Translations under genes and position numbers: made by a program
Shown: piece after piece, positions 1 through 11,623 of the stretch
Layout: each line of letters opens with the position of its first letter
How positions within the stretch are numbered: position 1 is the first letter of the stretch
Notes under the pieces: model-generated
Seen by the model: the letters and a program-made list of their open reading frames with translations, nothing else
Database searches by the model: none
Told to the model about the DNA's origin: nothing
Assembly (NCBI GenBank): GCA_019914995.1
Contig: CM034127.1
Span: forward strand, 11,904,001-11,968,000
Direction: 5' to 3'
Source: Acanthochlamys bracteata
Lineage: Eukaryota; Streptophyta; Magnoliopsida; Pandanales; Velloziaceae
DNA length: 64,000 nt

Positions 1-200
1 CTTAAAGTTTCCCGTAAAAGATAATTATTACATGCAGCAGCAGAAGCAGCAGCTACTCTGGCAGAAGTCTCCGGTGCCGAAGAAAGCATATGAGATCTCA
101 TATGGCCACCGAGCGAACAGCCGGAGAAAAACGCTTGCCGCAAAAGTTGCAGCTGTGCTCCTGCTGCTGATCATCATCATGATAGCATTCTTCGGCCATG
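1..200 (-). CDS. C2H2 (ZAT/Q-type) zinc-finger protein, 5' part, frame broken
   Basis: The gene starts at ATG 200-198 and runs off the left edge, so only the N-terminus is visible. It opens with an acidic stretch and then a plant C2H2 finger: first half C-N-F-C-G-K-R-F, second half G-C-S-L-G-G-H-M-R-S-H. Q/ZAT-type fingers have F-x3-[QRC]-[AS]-LGGH-x3-H spacing. Here the two halves lie in different frames, because one base is missing near 123-126 (a codon between Ser and Gly has only two bases). Read straight through, the frame stops at a TGA about 34 codons in. This is either a real frameshift or a base error in the assembly. Proteins of this family are single-exon nuclear transcription factors. 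Residues past the finger are Ala-rich and continue beyond position 1. The finger identity is secure; functionality is not. Confidence 0.6.
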
Positions 201-2136
201 TATAACAGATTCAAGAAAGGATTAAAAAACTTGTTACAAAGATTTGAACTAGTGAGAAAAAAGCGGTAGTATATTGGTTGGCTGGACTTGGAGGAGGTAG
301 GAGATCTTGCTTTGCGAAATTGTTTTGAAGAAATCATCCAGCTCAGCACCAACATATTCTCACGGAGAAATACATGATAACTACTGATACAATTCTCAAA
401 TGCACTCAAGCACTAAACCTGTGCTCTTTCCAATTTTTTAAAGAGTGATTTTTTAGAAAAAAATGAGTTTTTTTAGAATTAAAGAGAATAACTATTGCAG
501 AACTAAATCAAGAAAATTACCTAAAAGTGGCTTTTTTGTTAAAAGAAATTACTTCTAGATGCAAAAAATAAACACTAAGCGTTTGGTGGTAGTGATTATA
601 AAATAAAATTTTTTTAAAATAAAAAATAAGTTCTATTTTTTTTACTTTTAAATAAAAAAATTTTATTACGTAAAATTTTTTTACATTTTCTAAACTTTTA
701 AATAAATTTTTTAAATATTTATGAAATATATATTAAAAAATATGAAATTAAAAATTAAAAATACCGCTCAAAAAATGCAATCTCAAAATGGGTAAAGCAA
801 TTCTATGAGGTACTTACTGTAGCTAATTACCAGCTTCAGACGATTGGGGCAGGATGGATTTTTTCTTTCTTGCCTTCTACCTTGTGGCAATGCAGCTTTT
901 TCTGATCCAATCTTTAGTTAAAAAGCTCTAAGTTTATGCTTTAAAAGGCAAGAAAAGAACAAGGTACTTAGCTAGGAGAAAAGTAATACAAAAGCTTTTC
1001 TATATACATTCTCACTTTATTCTTCATTTGCCAGCATGCTTTTTCAGCACCGTCATTCTCTAGGCAATATCTATACGTATAAAAGATAGAACAAAAGAAT
1101 TTTATGTAACAAGAATGCTGTATAAGCAGTTTTGTTTCATTGAAGATTGACAAGAAGATTAAGCGTTTACCGAATTCAGCTAAACATGTCAGCCAAGAGC
1201 TCTGCTTCTGCAACAGCAGCATAGATCACCTTCAATGGCATCATACATCTTTGAGGAACATCTGCACAGGACCATACCGTATTAAGGCTTGTTTCACTTC
1301 CAAATACAACTAAACATAATCGATACTTCGGATACTTACTTTCAATACTGCCAAACGCAAAGACTGAATTTACTTCTTAAACTCACTTCTTAAAAACTCA
1401 CTTCATTGCAGCCAAACAAGCCCTTATCTATTGTACATATAACGGCTTGTAACTAGCTGCCTTGGTGACCGTAAAACAAAATGTCCCCCTTTGCCCCAGA
1501 TAACATAAATGTTTCTGCAAACTGATCCGACAAACAGAATATGAAACTGAAAGTGGAGAAATTGAGGCAAACGCATAGGCAAAATATAGCAATAAAACAG
1601 TTTGACATTGTTTACCACTAACGTACTTCTCATTGACAGTAAACATTATGTACTTGCTGCAATAGAAGCAGAAACAGCAGATCTACACCGGTTTCTCAGG
1701 TAACAAAAATACAGGTGAGCTATCACAGAGGCAAATAGCATGTTTCATCGTCGGATAATATTACAAGTGTTATTTACAACATTGTTGATAAGGTATACCC
1801 ATCTTGTGTTAAGTCTCAAAGAGAAGAGGTACACCTCCACCAATGGCTGCCAATCACGGCAACCTTTAATGAATTTCTTTCCTCCAAAAGATACTGATTC
1901 TGCTAAATGTAGGAAATAGATTAGCTAGCAGTTGAAGGAAATGCATCGTTTTACGGAAAAAATGCAATAGCAATAACTTAATCACTACATCAATTCCTCA
2001 AGAATTATACACACAATTTAGTGTACATATAAAATGTTATATACACACACCCTAACATTCTTGAAAAGGTGATCAACAAGGACTTGTTTTAGAGAAATAC
2101 CATGCAAGCAAAGCCAAGTAGAAGGAAAATAAACTT
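201..2136. other. Intergenic region
   Basis: Promoter and 5'-UTR of the zinc-finger gene on the right side of its ATG, then an AT-rich repeat (about 579-780), then the probable 3'-UTR and downstream flank of the LRR gene. Open frames of 60-100 codons occur on the minus strand but have no recognisable domains or splice logic. I see no gene here. Confidence 0.5.
579..780. repeat. AT-rich dispersed repeat (MITE-like), copy 1
   Basis: Begins GCGTTTGGTGGTAGTG and continues through alternating A/T tracts including TTACGTAAAATTTTT and ATTAAAAAATATGAAAT. The same arrangement recurs near 44596 and 47145. The right end is less well conserved than in the copy at 44596-44849. Confidence 0.5.
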
Positions 2137-5100
2137 CTATAAATCAAGGCCCTCATCTAGTGCTGTAGAGCTCATCATAACATTAGAGTCAATTTGCTTG
2201 TCAAATTTCTTCTTTCTTCGTTCTTCAAATTCTTCAAAACCTTCCATCTAGACAATCAAAATCGTACAATATATAAGAAGTTTGTAATACCGAGTAGACT
2301 CGTGTCACAAAATACCATGATTCACAATAAGCACTAACTTGCTGAAACCGTTCCATGGTGATGGGATTGTCATGAAGAGAAACATTTTGCAAGGCTTTGC
2401 AGTCCTTCAAAAGCTTCTCAGGTAGCTGTCAAAAACAATTCTCAATTTTACAAGCATATTCACAGCAGAGAAGCATACAAGAAGCCCTAGTTAATAAAAC
2501 TAAGAGAAACGTATGGTAGGAAGAATACAGTCATTTTTTCTGAAGGAATGGTACTGCATTCTTCATTGAAGCTTTGAGGATCAATTATTTACTAATTAGA
2601 AATATTTCAGCATAACTATGTACCTGATGCACATTATTGTTATTAAGTGACAGGAACTTCAGCCGAGAAAGACTGCAAATTGATGGAGGGAGCTCATCAA
2701 TCGAATTGCCTGCAAAGATAAAGCAACAACATTTAGGAAATACAAGACCAGATTAGTGGGAAATCGTTTTACTAACTAAGATAATAAAATATTTGTCCCT
2801 CACTATCAAAATGGATGCACCAGGCATAGTTTATTTGTTGATATAACAAATGGATAAGATGGTGGCAATAGCCAATGTACTTGACAGAGTAATATGCCAA
2901 AAGATCGATGCACAACTATACAGTAAGTTCTGCATGTTGTAATTACCTACTACATTATAAATATGATCCCCATCCCTGCATAACTCTTGCTTAAAAAATC
3001 CATCTAGGAAATTGTTTAGTGAAATATAATATCCAAAGATCCTTAGATTGTACATTCATAATCCCAAGGTAATTTCCAAAACTTTATAATCTTGTGATGA
3101 GAAACTTATACTGCTTCGTACTCGGTCATCAGCAAAATAAAAAACTGTTCATATCCTACAGAAGTTTGTTAGGATGAACTAACAATGCAAACTTTTCATA
3201 TTTTTATCATGTAGCCAAAACTGTCACTATTGTGGCATTTATGTTCTGTAGTACTCCTCTGCAACTAATAAGAGGGACACTAGAAATACCATCAGCTTGC
3301 AGCTCTTCCAAAGAAATGCAACCACCAATTGATTCTGGGAGGGACTTTAGTTTGTTATTAGAGACATTTGCAAGCAATAACTGCAAAAGGCTGCAAACTT
3401 GTTAAAGTCTCATAAGATCACATCATATGTAAGAGATCTGCAAACTTGTTAAAGTCTCATAAGATCACATCATATGTAATAGATCAGCCAACTTGTTAAA
3501 GTCTCATAAGATCACATCATATGTAAGAGATCTGCAAATTTGTTAAAAGTCTCATAAGAGCACATCATATGCAAGAGATGAAGTGCAATAACTGCAAGTA
3601 CCATATAAAAAGAGAGACTGCAACACTTTTGCAGGAGAGTGGTGGGTGACTATACATGAAAAGCATAAGAAAGTGCAAGACATAAAACGACTGTGTAAAC
3701 CAAACAGTATCCCACACAAATCAAGAAACTAAAACCAGCCAAAAGTTTACTAAATAAAAATACGATATACTTACATTACGCAAGTGCCCAAGAGTTTTAG
3801 GCAAGTACATTAATGAATTTCCTGCAACAGACAAACGCTCTAGCCTGGAAAGGGAACCCACTGGATAAGAGAAAAGAAATATTAGGATAAAAACTAGAAG
3901 AACACGATTTAAGCAACTTTCTATGTTTTATTTGCCTTGTGCCATCCAGATGTCAATACATAGTCGATATAAACAACATCCATTTAGTTATTTTTGCAGA
4001 TTTAAGCAAAAAAGTTATGATTACAGGAAACACTTAAGCATGCATAACAACGTAGAGAGAAAACATACATTCATCAGGCAAGAGAGCAATCCGGTTCCCA
4101 TCAAGTATGAGGACTTTAAGAGATTTAAGGTCCCCAAGACTACTTGGAAGGCGCTCGATCACATTATTAGACAAAACCTGAACAAAAAGTAGCTTGAAGT
4201 TTAGTTTTCTACTTGGTCATTGTGACAAATATTTATCTTCTTAATTACCAGAAAAAAAATTTCTACAGAAAAACTATTTATATGTTTAAATCATGAGATT
4301 TTTCGTTAAACTCACCAGACGCTGCATTTGGATGAGTCTGCCTATGTCGAAGGGAACTTCCCCTACAAAAATCACAGACTAAAAAATAAATCCTAGGAAT
4401 GTATATGAAAATGTCAAAAGTAGCCAGCTATTGTTACAGATCAACTATCAAGCAGTCCTCAGAGAGAAGAGTGGCGCATACTAAAAAGCATTTAGGAGGA
4501 CTGATACTCTATAGCATAAGTCCTATTGAGAAAGAGATGAAATCACTAGTGTATTTCTTTATAACAGTCATGAAGTGCTTATTATGGCAAAGGTATCAGT
4601 TTGAACATCAAGGCTTGACAGTGACAACAGAAACTATAGAAACTACAAATGGTAGAAGCCACCAAATCATGTCAAAGTTTGGCAAGAGCAATGTGTGCCA
4701 ATTTCATGTCTACAGCTCAAATTTGATAATTAAGCTAAACCAACTTATTTGAGGCAAAGCTAAATCATTTTATAACTAAGGAGATAAACCGTTAATTAAG
4801 CATAACAGCTACCATCTCAATAGGCCATCAACACATTAATGGTGACCTGATTTGAATACATTTTGGGACTGATCCAACATGGAAGAAAACAAAGGGAATT
4901 TCAGTGGAATTGCCATACAAAGAAATAAATTATATCGAACTCACAGTTTTTGTAGCAACAGTGACGATATACAGCTATTTCTTGGCTGGTTATAAATTGC
5001 ATATTAGTTCTCTTGCATGCACTGGTACAAGTATAGAGAGTAGCACAGCATCCTCACCTTACTCATTTTCACAATTAGCAAGAAGGAAATAAAGTCAGAA

Positions 5101-5653
5101 GTACTTTATACCGATTCTGTTTTTTGTTAAATCCAGAGTGCGCACAAATTTATCGACCTCAAAAACTTCATTTGGCACTTCCTGCAAAGTCATGAATAAA
5201 CTATACTAGTACTTACAATGAGGCAAAAACAATTTCAAAGAACACCAATTTGCTGATATACATATTCTTCATTAGCATGTAGACGTACAATGTGCTTTAA
5301 GAGAAGGAGATAGACTAACATAAGCCACCAGCTAAGAACACAAAAATATCTCTTGTCTAACAGGAATTGCAATTTGTTTATGGCAAAACTCGACAAAAGA
5401 ATCCTACTCAGTCCTCAAATTCACAGAATTGGGTCTTTGTCAGACAATCCTAGAAACTCATACCAATTCAATTTCTACCCAAAATGGAGACCCAAAACCC
5501 GTAAACGTTGTCATCTTTGCGATTAAGATGTTAGAATCTTTCCAATTTTACCTTGAGTTTAGATTCTCTTAGCGCTACGATGCCCGTCGACCTCCAACGA
5601 GCTGTTCTGGTTGCGCCGGAACTTGCCGTTTCTTTGCTGCTGCAGCAACCCAT
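2137..5653 (-). CDS. Leucine-rich-repeat protein, 262 aa, N-terminally lipidated (LRRC57-like plant family)
   Basis: Nine exons: 5653-5552, 5181-5112, 4362-4316, 4177-4069, 3860-3775, 3380-3290, 2709-2624, 2425-2339 and 2247-2137. All junctions are GT-AG and phases agree, giving 262 residues. The N-terminus MGCCSSK fits N-myristoylation at Gly2 with palmitoylation of Cys3/4, which predicts membrane attachment. Next comes WRSTGIVALRESKL, then roughly seven LRRs of the intracellular type (L-x-x-L-P-x-x-L/I-x-x-L), with repeats such as LKVLILDGNRIALLP and LKFLSLNNNNVHQ. The C-terminus is a charged segment FEEFEERRKKKFDKQ ending in a short acidic tail. Several introns cut the repeat array at similar places, as expected for LRR genes. 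Biochemical function is unknown; the family is taken as a protein-interaction scaffold. From memory an Arabidopsis gene of the same length (near At5g07910) is the closest relative. Confidence 0.9.
3391..3579. repeat. Intronic minisatellite, four 47-48-bp units
   Basis: Four tandem units start at 3391, 3438, 3485 and 3532 (47, 47, 47 and 48 bp). Each begins CTGCAAACTTGTTAAAGTCT (unit 3 starts CAGCCAACTTG). It lies in the intron between LRR exons 5 and 6 and begins 10 bp before the acceptor-side boundary of exon 6. Units 1-3 are almost identical; unit 4 has drifted, with one added A. Confidence 0.95.
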
Positions 5654-5982
5654 TTCAAACCGTACTCTTCCTATCAATCGATCAATCAATCCAACAAAAA
5701 GAAAGAAGAAACATACATCTCCAAAACAAGATCAATCGATCGAAGATCAAATTCTTGAAATTGAGATAATATACAGAAAGAATTCAAAATAAATTCTTGA
5801 ATTATTAAAAAAAAAGTAAATACTTTTTTGGCACTCAACCAATACGGTCGAGGTTGGTCGACGCGGTTTCACGTCAACACGTTATTTCTAATTTTTTATT
5901 ACTACAAACAATTTTTAAAAGTATAAAATACAGAAAACAAACCAAATAAAACTATAACGATAATTTATTTATTAGTAATTAT
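5654..5982. other. Spacer between the LRR and UGT genes
   Basis: About 330 bp holding the 5'-UTR and proximal promoter of the LRR gene (right of its ATG) and the 3' end of the UGT transcript. AT-rich. No coding signal and no clear TATA box seen. Confidence 0.4.
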
Positions 5983-7440
5983 TCAAACACTCGCCGGCCT
6001 CGAACAACGGCGGCGTTCGATTTCCTTCACAAGATCAGTAACACTGTTAAACGAACTACCACCTTCTGCTGCCGCAATTCTCGCCTTCACCTTCATCTCT
6101 GCCGCCTTCTCTCGAACCTTCACCAACTCATCTCCGCCGCCATGAACAAACCAAGAAACCTTCTCTGCAATAAGATCTCGCTCCACAACAACTCCACTCT
6201 TCTCTTCTTCTCCCCAAACGAACCCTCTCTCTACCCCGATTCCAACACCGATTCCAAGAACTTCAATGACAAGCTTTTCGTTGTAGAACTGTTCGCCAAA
6301 CACTGGCCAAGTCAACAATGGAACACCGCTTGTTGCTGATTCCATCGCCGATCCCCAACCGCAGTGGCTCAAGAATCCATTAACGGATTCGTGATTCAGT
6401 ATTGCAAGTTGTGCTACGCGTTGCCCGGGCGAGACTATAACTCCTCTTCTCGCTACTCGCTGTTTCAAATTTTGCATCCATTCTTCTGTGTTCTCGTTAT
6501 TCAAAATTTGATCTTTTTCTGCGATTTTGCCAACGACCCAGATGAAATTTACGCCAGATTTTTCTAATCCGTAGCCGACTTCTTTGATCTGTGCCCATGG
6601 AAGCCGGCAGAGGCTTCCGAAACACACGTAAAGAACGGATCGTGGAGGTTTTTTATCGAGCCAGGATGTTATTTTGCTGGTTTTCATCGCTCCGGCGACA
6701 CCGCGGTGTTCAGGATTCGGGTTAGATAATGCAACAGGGCCGACAGCCCAGACTGGTTTTCCGGTTATTTTCGCCAAATGTTTGATATAGCCAGGTTCAA
6801 TATCATCAAAAGAATTGACGATGAATCCTGCTGCATTACGTTCAGCTTCTCTTGCTTGGTTAAAGAAGTCATCGGTGTCAGCGCCGGGCAGTAGTGTTTG
6901 TCTTAACTTGTTTTTAGTGAGGATGATATTATGCAGCAAACCTAGGACAGTGAATTCTTGATCATTATGAATAACGTTGGGTTTGTGCAGAAAGAGAGAG
7001 ACGTCAATAGACTGCGGGAAGCAGCCGGTGCCAGGGAATGCGAAATGCAGGAGATTGAGTTTAGCTGCTGCATTAGCTGCCCACGGAAGGCAAGCGTCAT
7101 AGAACAGAGCATCTGGCTTGCTATCAGAAATCAGTTCAGTGAAAGGCTCAGCAAGGAGTGAAAGAGAGTAGAATAACAGAGGGTAGAGCTCACGAGAAGG
7201 CAAAGTGTCAGCAGATTCGATCCCGGGAGGCAAGCCAGTGACTGAAGGTGAGGGAAGAGGAAGAGTTAAAATCTGAAGAGAAGGACAATTACTGACGGCG
7301 GCAGCAACTGCGGGAGTGAGGACGACGACAGCGTTCGTCCCGCGGGAAGCGAAGAGTGTAGCTATGTCAAGCATTGGGAGTAAGTGACCAGGGGAAGGTA
7401 ATGGGAGGAAGAAGATTGTTAGCGGCCTTGAAGATTCCAT
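5983..7440 (-). CDS. UDP-glycosyltransferase (GT1 family, UGT73/89-like), variant PSPG box
   Basis: Single-exon GT1 enzyme of 485 aa. The open frame extends 8 codons further upstream, but its first codon is GTG, and a TATA-like box at 7483-7491 would place transcription start near 7455. The ATG at 7440-7438 (MESSRPLTIFF) is therefore the start. Visible parts: N-terminal SPGHLLPMLDIATLFASRG with the expected catalytic His19, partner Asp115 in FYDACLPW, linker motif SVLYVCFGS, and a 44-residue PSPG box at about 341-384. Within the PSPG box, position 1 is Arg instead of Trp, position 3 is Ala instead of Pro, and position 23 is Gly instead of Asn (HCGWGS). Gln4, His19, Trp22, Ser24, Glu27, Glu43 and Gln44 are kept. 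The family transfers sugar from UDP-sugars to small acceptors in the cytosol. Acceptor and donor cannot be read from sequence. The frame is intact, so this is not an obvious pseudogene. Confidence 0.93.
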   Translation of the reverse strand: MESSRPLTIFFLPLPSPGHLLPMLDIATLFASRGTNAVVVLTPAVAAAVSNCPSLQILTLPLPSPSVTGLPPGIESADTLPSRELYPLLFYSLSLLAEPFTELISDSKPDALFYDACLPWAANAAAKLNLLHFAFPGTGCFPQSIDVSLFLHKPNVIHNDQEFTVLGLLHNIILTKNKLRQTLLPGADTDDFFNQAREAERNAAGFIVNSFDDIEPGYIKHLAKITGKPVWAVGPVALSNPNPEHRGVAGAMKTSKITSWLDKKPPRSVLYVCFGSLCRLPWAQIKEVGYGLEKSGVNFIWVVGKIAEKDQILNNENTEEWMQNLKQRVARRGVIVSPGQRVAQLAILNHESVNGFLSHCGWGSAMESATSGVPLLTWPVFGEQFYNEKLVIEVLGIGVGIGVERGFVWGEEEKSGVVVERDLIAEKVSWFVHGGGDELVKVREKAAEMKVKARIAAAEGGSSFNSVTDLVKEIERRRCSRPASV

Positions 7441-8223
7441 TATTTGTCTTGAATGCTCAAGCACGATTGAATAGTTTTCAACATATAAATAGCACCGTGG
7501 GTTGTGGTACGTGTTGTTGTTGGTAATTCAGGAATGCTAATGGTGTGAGCGAAGAAGAAAAAGGAGCGCGGGATGAATGTGCGCGCGGGAGAAGGGAGAG
7601 ACGGTTTTCGAAGGTTTGGTGATTTTTTAACGGTTTAAACACTTGGGCTGGGACTTTGTTGGTTATTGGCCCATCTAACGGTTCTTCTTGTTACATGTAG
7701 ACATAAATAGGTAACTTTCTTCAACTGTTGTATTTGTACCGTAGGATTCCAGTTAAAAGAGAGATTGTTCCTAATACATTCACAGTATTTTTATACAAAC
7801 AAACAACTTGTTGCTCAACAAAGTAAACGAATAATCGTTTAACAGATTTTTCAAAGTTGTCGATAGGCACCGGACAATAATGCACCATCGCTGAAGTTCC
7901 ATTCAATTTCTTTATACCTGGAACAGTTTCAATAACAGCATAAAAAACAGAGCTGGTTGGTACAAAAGGAAGAACAGTAATCATCAAGTAACCAACAGAA
8001 TTGGATTTAATGATTATTATATCTCTAACAAGCAATAGAACAGCACATTGAAAATCATGTAATGATATAGAAGACGAGGGCATATAGCAACACGAAGCAA
8101 GCAATTCAGAAGAATGTAAAGAAACAAAAGAAAAGCAGCTTTAAAGAATAGTAGCTGACGTTAGCTTGTGGCCTAACCTCAAGCTAGCAAACAAAACCGT
8201 TTTTCCTCAGCCTATGCACCTAC
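7441..8223. other. UGT promoter and UGD 3'-UTR region
   Basis: The left part is the UGT promoter, with site II-like TGGGCT/GGCCCA motifs near 7644-7683. The right part, up to the UGD stop, is probably UGD 3'-UTR. A 127-codon minus-strand frame (7721-8104) lacks any family resemblance and is not called. Confidence 0.4.
7483..7491 (-). promoter_or_regulatory. TATA-like box of the UGT gene
   Basis: On the minus strand this reads TATTTATAT, 43 bp above the MESSRP ATG. That spacing leaves a short 5'-UTR and argues against any upstream start. Confidence 0.5.
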
Positions 8224-9666
8224 TTAAGCGACAGCAGGCATGTCCTTGAGCCAAGGATCAAGCGGCTTTCCGATTGAGTAGACAATGAATCCAATCTCCC
8301 TTAGCTTCTCTGGGTTAGTCACATTGCGTCCATCAAAAATGAAAGCTGGTTTCTGCATGTTGTCGAATATCTTCCTGTAGTCCAACTGCTTGAACTCATC
8401 CCACTCGGTCAGAATGCAAATACCATGAGCTCCATTGGTAGCAGTATATGCGTCCCATCTCACCTCAACCTGCTTCACTGTGGTTGGACTCATTGGCTGC
8501 AAATGCAGCGGATGATCCCAATCAAATTTGTTCATTGCAAGGTCTCTCTGGATCTGGTCTTCAGTCACCTGAGGGTCATAGATGCTAATCTTAGCCTTGT
8601 CCCCAAGAAGCCCCTTGCACACATCAATGGCTGGAGTCTCCCTAGTGTCACCAGTGTCTTTCTTGAATGCAAATCCCAGCACAGCTATCTTCTTGCCAGA
8701 TACAGTGTTGAACATGGATGATACAACCCGGTTCACAAATCGGCTCTTCTGGTAGTCATTGATCTTAATCACCTGCTTCCAGTAGTTAGCAACCTCAGGC
8801 AGACCATTGCATTCACAGATGTAGACCAAGTTGAGGATATCCTTCTGAAAGCACGACCCTCCAAAGCCAACACTGGCATTCAAGAACTTGGGCCCAATCC
8901 TTGAGTCTTTCCCAACAGCATAGGCAACTTCAGCAACATCCGCACCTGTTGCCTCACAGAGAGCAGATATCGCATTTACAGATGAGATCCTCTGTGCCAA
9001 GAAGGCATTAGCAGCAAGCTTGGAGAGCTCAGCAGACCACAAGTTGGTAGTGAGAATTCGGTCCTCTGGCACCCAATGAGCATAAACATCCTTCAATGCT
9101 TGGACAGCCTTCTGACCCTCTGGGGTCTCACGGCCACCAATGAGCACACGATCTGGGTTAAACAGATCTTTGATTGCAGTACCCTCAGCAAGGAATTCTG
9201 GGTTGGAGAGGATTTGGAAGTTGATTCCCTTGCCATTATGGGTGAGAATCTTCTCAATTGCCTCTGCGGTCTTCACTGGAACGGTTGACTTCTCAACGAC
9301 AATCTTGTCAGACTTGGCTACATCAGCAATCATGCGGGCAGCACTTTCCCAATAAGTAAGGTCCGCGGCCTTGCCAGCTCCAAGACCACGAGTCTTAGTA
9401 GGGGTGTTGACAGAGACAAAGATAATGTCAGCCTCAGCAACATGCTTCTCAACGTCAGTGGAGAAAAAGAGGTTGCAGCCACGGCATTGCTTGACAACAT
9501 CGTCAAGACCAGGCTCATAGATCGGTAGCTGGTCGCTATTCCAGGCATTGATTCGGGCAATGGAAATGTCAACAACAACGACCTCAATGTCAGAGCACTT
9601 GAGGGCAATCACAGCCATAGTTGGGCCACCGACATAGCCGGCTCCAAGACAGCAAATCTTGACCAT
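8224..9666 (-). CDS. UGD1: UDP-glucose 6-dehydrogenase
   Basis: Oxidises UDP-glucose twice, with NAD+, to UDP-glucuronate, the precursor of UDP-xylose, -arabinose, -apiose and -galacturonate for wall polysaccharides. It is cytosolic. The coding region is one exon of 480 aa, the usual plant length. Start is at [14 protein letters not shown] (ATG 9666-9664); residues upstream in the same frame lie in the 5'-UTR just after a splice acceptor. Landmarks: NAD-binding GAGYVGG at 8-14, PEFLAEG at 156-162, [14 protein letters not shown] at 215-228, catalytic Cys272 in [10 protein letters not shown], and the C-terminal UDP-sugar domain with FDGRN. A TATA box at 10411-10418 and a 612-bp leader intron lie upstream. 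The paralogue symbol follows gene context recalled from Arabidopsis (next to a BGLU40-type gene, as At1g26570 and At1g26560 are); the enzyme call itself is certain. Confidence 0.97.
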   Translation of the reverse strand: MVKICCLGAGYVGGPTMAVIALKCSDIEVVVVDISIARINAWNSDQLPIYEPGLDDVVKQCRGCNLFFSTDVEKHVAEADIIFVSVNTPTKTRGLGAGKAADLTYWESAARMIADVAKSDKIVVEKSTVPVKTAEAIEKILTHNGKGINFQILSNPEFLAEGTAIKDLFNPDRVLIGGRETPEGQKAVQALKDVYAHWVPEDRILTTNLWSAELSKLAANAFLAQRISSVNAISALCEATGADVAEVAYAVGKDSRIGPKFLNASVGFGGSCFQKDILNLVYICECNGLPEVANYWKQVIKINDYQKSRFVNRVVSSMFNTVSGKKIAVLGFAFKKDTGDTRETPAIDVCKGLLGDKAKISIYDPQVTEDQIQRDLAMNKFDWDHPLHLQPMSPTTVKQVEVRWDAYTATNGAHGICILTEWDEFKQLDYRKIFDNMQKPAFIFDGRNVTNPEKLREIGFIVYSIGKPLDPWLKDMPAVA

Positions 9667-9673
9667 TTTTGTT

Positions 9674-10285
9674 CTGTTCATAGAACACCAAATTAACATT
9701 TACTAACTATCAAAACTAAATAAAGGTGAATGTTGATTAAGCATTCAATATACCCTCATTGACTCATGACAATAGCTTTGAGATCACAAACATTAGATCT
9801 CAGATCCAGAAGTTGTCTAATGCTAATTAGAGATCAATTAAATTTATAAACTACCTAAAATCTATTTGCTAAAACAGTAAACCGCAACAAAGATCTAGTA
9901 ACAAGAATTCCGATTATATGTTAACTAATTCGGTATACCATTTGTGTTTCCACAAAATAAGCGAATCTAAAATGGCATACAGCAGATCCAATGCAATACA
10001 TTAAGTTCAGCATAATCAATAAACAATCACAATTTCCGAACAATTTCGCAGAACTCTTAAAAAACACAAAATATTCACTCCAGAAGCAAATTCAGACACC
10101 GAAATGAATACACACATCAATCAACTATCTCAAATTATCACGAATCCAACAGATCTAACAATTCGATATTAGAAGCTACCAGATCTACGTCACTATGAAC
10201 AAGATAAAAAAACAACCAGAGATCACAAACAGGTCAAGTCTTCCTACAAAAACAAAGAACTAAATGATAAACATTGAAATAATAC
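9674..10285 (-). other. 5'-UTR intron of the UDP-glucose dehydrogenase gene
   Basis: Donor TCAAG|GTATTA at 10286/10285 and acceptor GAACAG|AAC at 9674/9673 flank a T-rich 612-bp intron that ends a few bases before the ATG. Leader introns in otherwise intronless UGD coding regions are, as I recall, typical and often raise expression. Confidence 0.75.
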
Positions 10286-10410
10286 CTTGATTGAATGAAG
10301 AATCCGATCGAAGATTGATCTGTCTTGGCAAAAAAAGGGTGAGACTATTGTTGTTATTATATACTTATTCTGGAGGGAATGAAGAAGGGAAGAGCCTTGA
10401 GCTCTCCCTC

Positions 10411-10418
10411 TTTATATA
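10411..10418 (-). promoter_or_regulatory. TATA box of the UDP-glucose dehydrogenase gene
   Basis: Minus-strand TATATAAA in the context GAGTATATAAAGAGG. It lies 125 bp above the inferred leader-intron donor, so transcription should start near 10385. Confidence 0.75.
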
Positions 10419-10419
10419 C

Positions 10420-11623
10420 TCACAGCTCACTACCTCTCTCTTTCAGATCCACTACCAAACGCTGGTCCACCACGTTTATTTTCAAAAACTATCCGTTTTA
10501 ATGTCATTTGGTATAAATAATCCATATAACAATCTTAAATTAAGTTAATTTCCTAATTTGCGAAAGGAAATCTGTAGTGGCAAGATTTTCAAAATTTTGT
10601 TTTGATTTTAACTAAAAGGATATGGTTACCTGTGTGGCGAAGAAGCGCTATTATTTGATAGCTGTTATTATGTTCAAGGTTCAAATTATATGTTCATTAT
10701 TATTAATTAAATAACGGCTTTAATTATATGTCCAAATTAAGTGAGCTTGAAGTAATTTTTATAATTTTGTATATGGTCAGAAAGTGAACTGAACAGTGGA
10801 AAAAAGTAAGTTATAAGGAAAAAAAAAGATACACCTTATACAGCACTGAAATTGTACGATTGAAAAATAATGTCCATTTGAAAATATTTTTAAAATAAAA
10901 ATTTGTAAAATAGAAAATATTTTTATTTTTTAAAAAAATAAAATTTATTTTTAAGTTAAAATAAAATTTAAATTATTATAAAAAATATATTATAGAATAT
11001 GAAATAAAAAATTAAAATAGAATTTTTGATTCCCAAAAACCCCAAAAAAGGTTGGGTTTGATAACAACCAAGAACATAATTCTGCTGCTTGAAATAAGAG
11101 TGAAAGTGAAGCAACACTGCTGGAGTTCACACCACCGAGACACCAACTCAATAGCCAAAAGTTTTGGAGAAATGAAAACTTGAATAACAAAACTTCAAGT
11201 GTGAGCTCTAATTTAATCCATTCAAGTTTTTTGCAAAGTTTGAAATGCTATGCTTTCTTAAGAAAAATAACTTCAACACATATAATAACCGAATTTAAAA
11301 TCCGAAAAACAAAAATTTCAATGGTAGTTGAAACACGCAATGAGTACGAGACAGCACAACCTCAGTCATCCGCACAACTGGCTTCTTTGCGTTTGCAACT
11401 GTGATTGACAACCGGAAGAAGTTTGTCAATATATAACGATTGAAGTTTATAAGGATATAATATTTACAGAAATTGTACGGTCTACAAACTCGACGAGGTA
11501 TTGCTTACAAGGAAAAACCAAATACTCAGAAATCTGATGATGTCTTAAAAGCCAATACGTTTACATGAATAATGCTATGATTACAAGTGAAGCAACTTAC
11601 ACAAAACAAAACTGTGACAAGCT
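10420..11623. other. Intergenic region between UGD and DGK
   Basis: UGD upstream promoter, then an AT-rich repeat-like block near 10865-11035 (copy of the dispersed family), then the 3'-UTR and flank of the DGK gene. Short frames at 10990-11404 have no family resemblance. No gene seen. Confidence 0.4.

Noticed and set aside
5822-5990. Possible small plus-strand gene from the frame ending near 5792
   Set aside because: The frame is the complement of LRR exon 1 and its 5'-UTR, so it is a shadow.
7721-8104. 127-codon minus-strand frame between UGT and UGD
   Set aside because: Lies in the likely UGD 3'-UTR, has biased hydrophobic composition and no domain.
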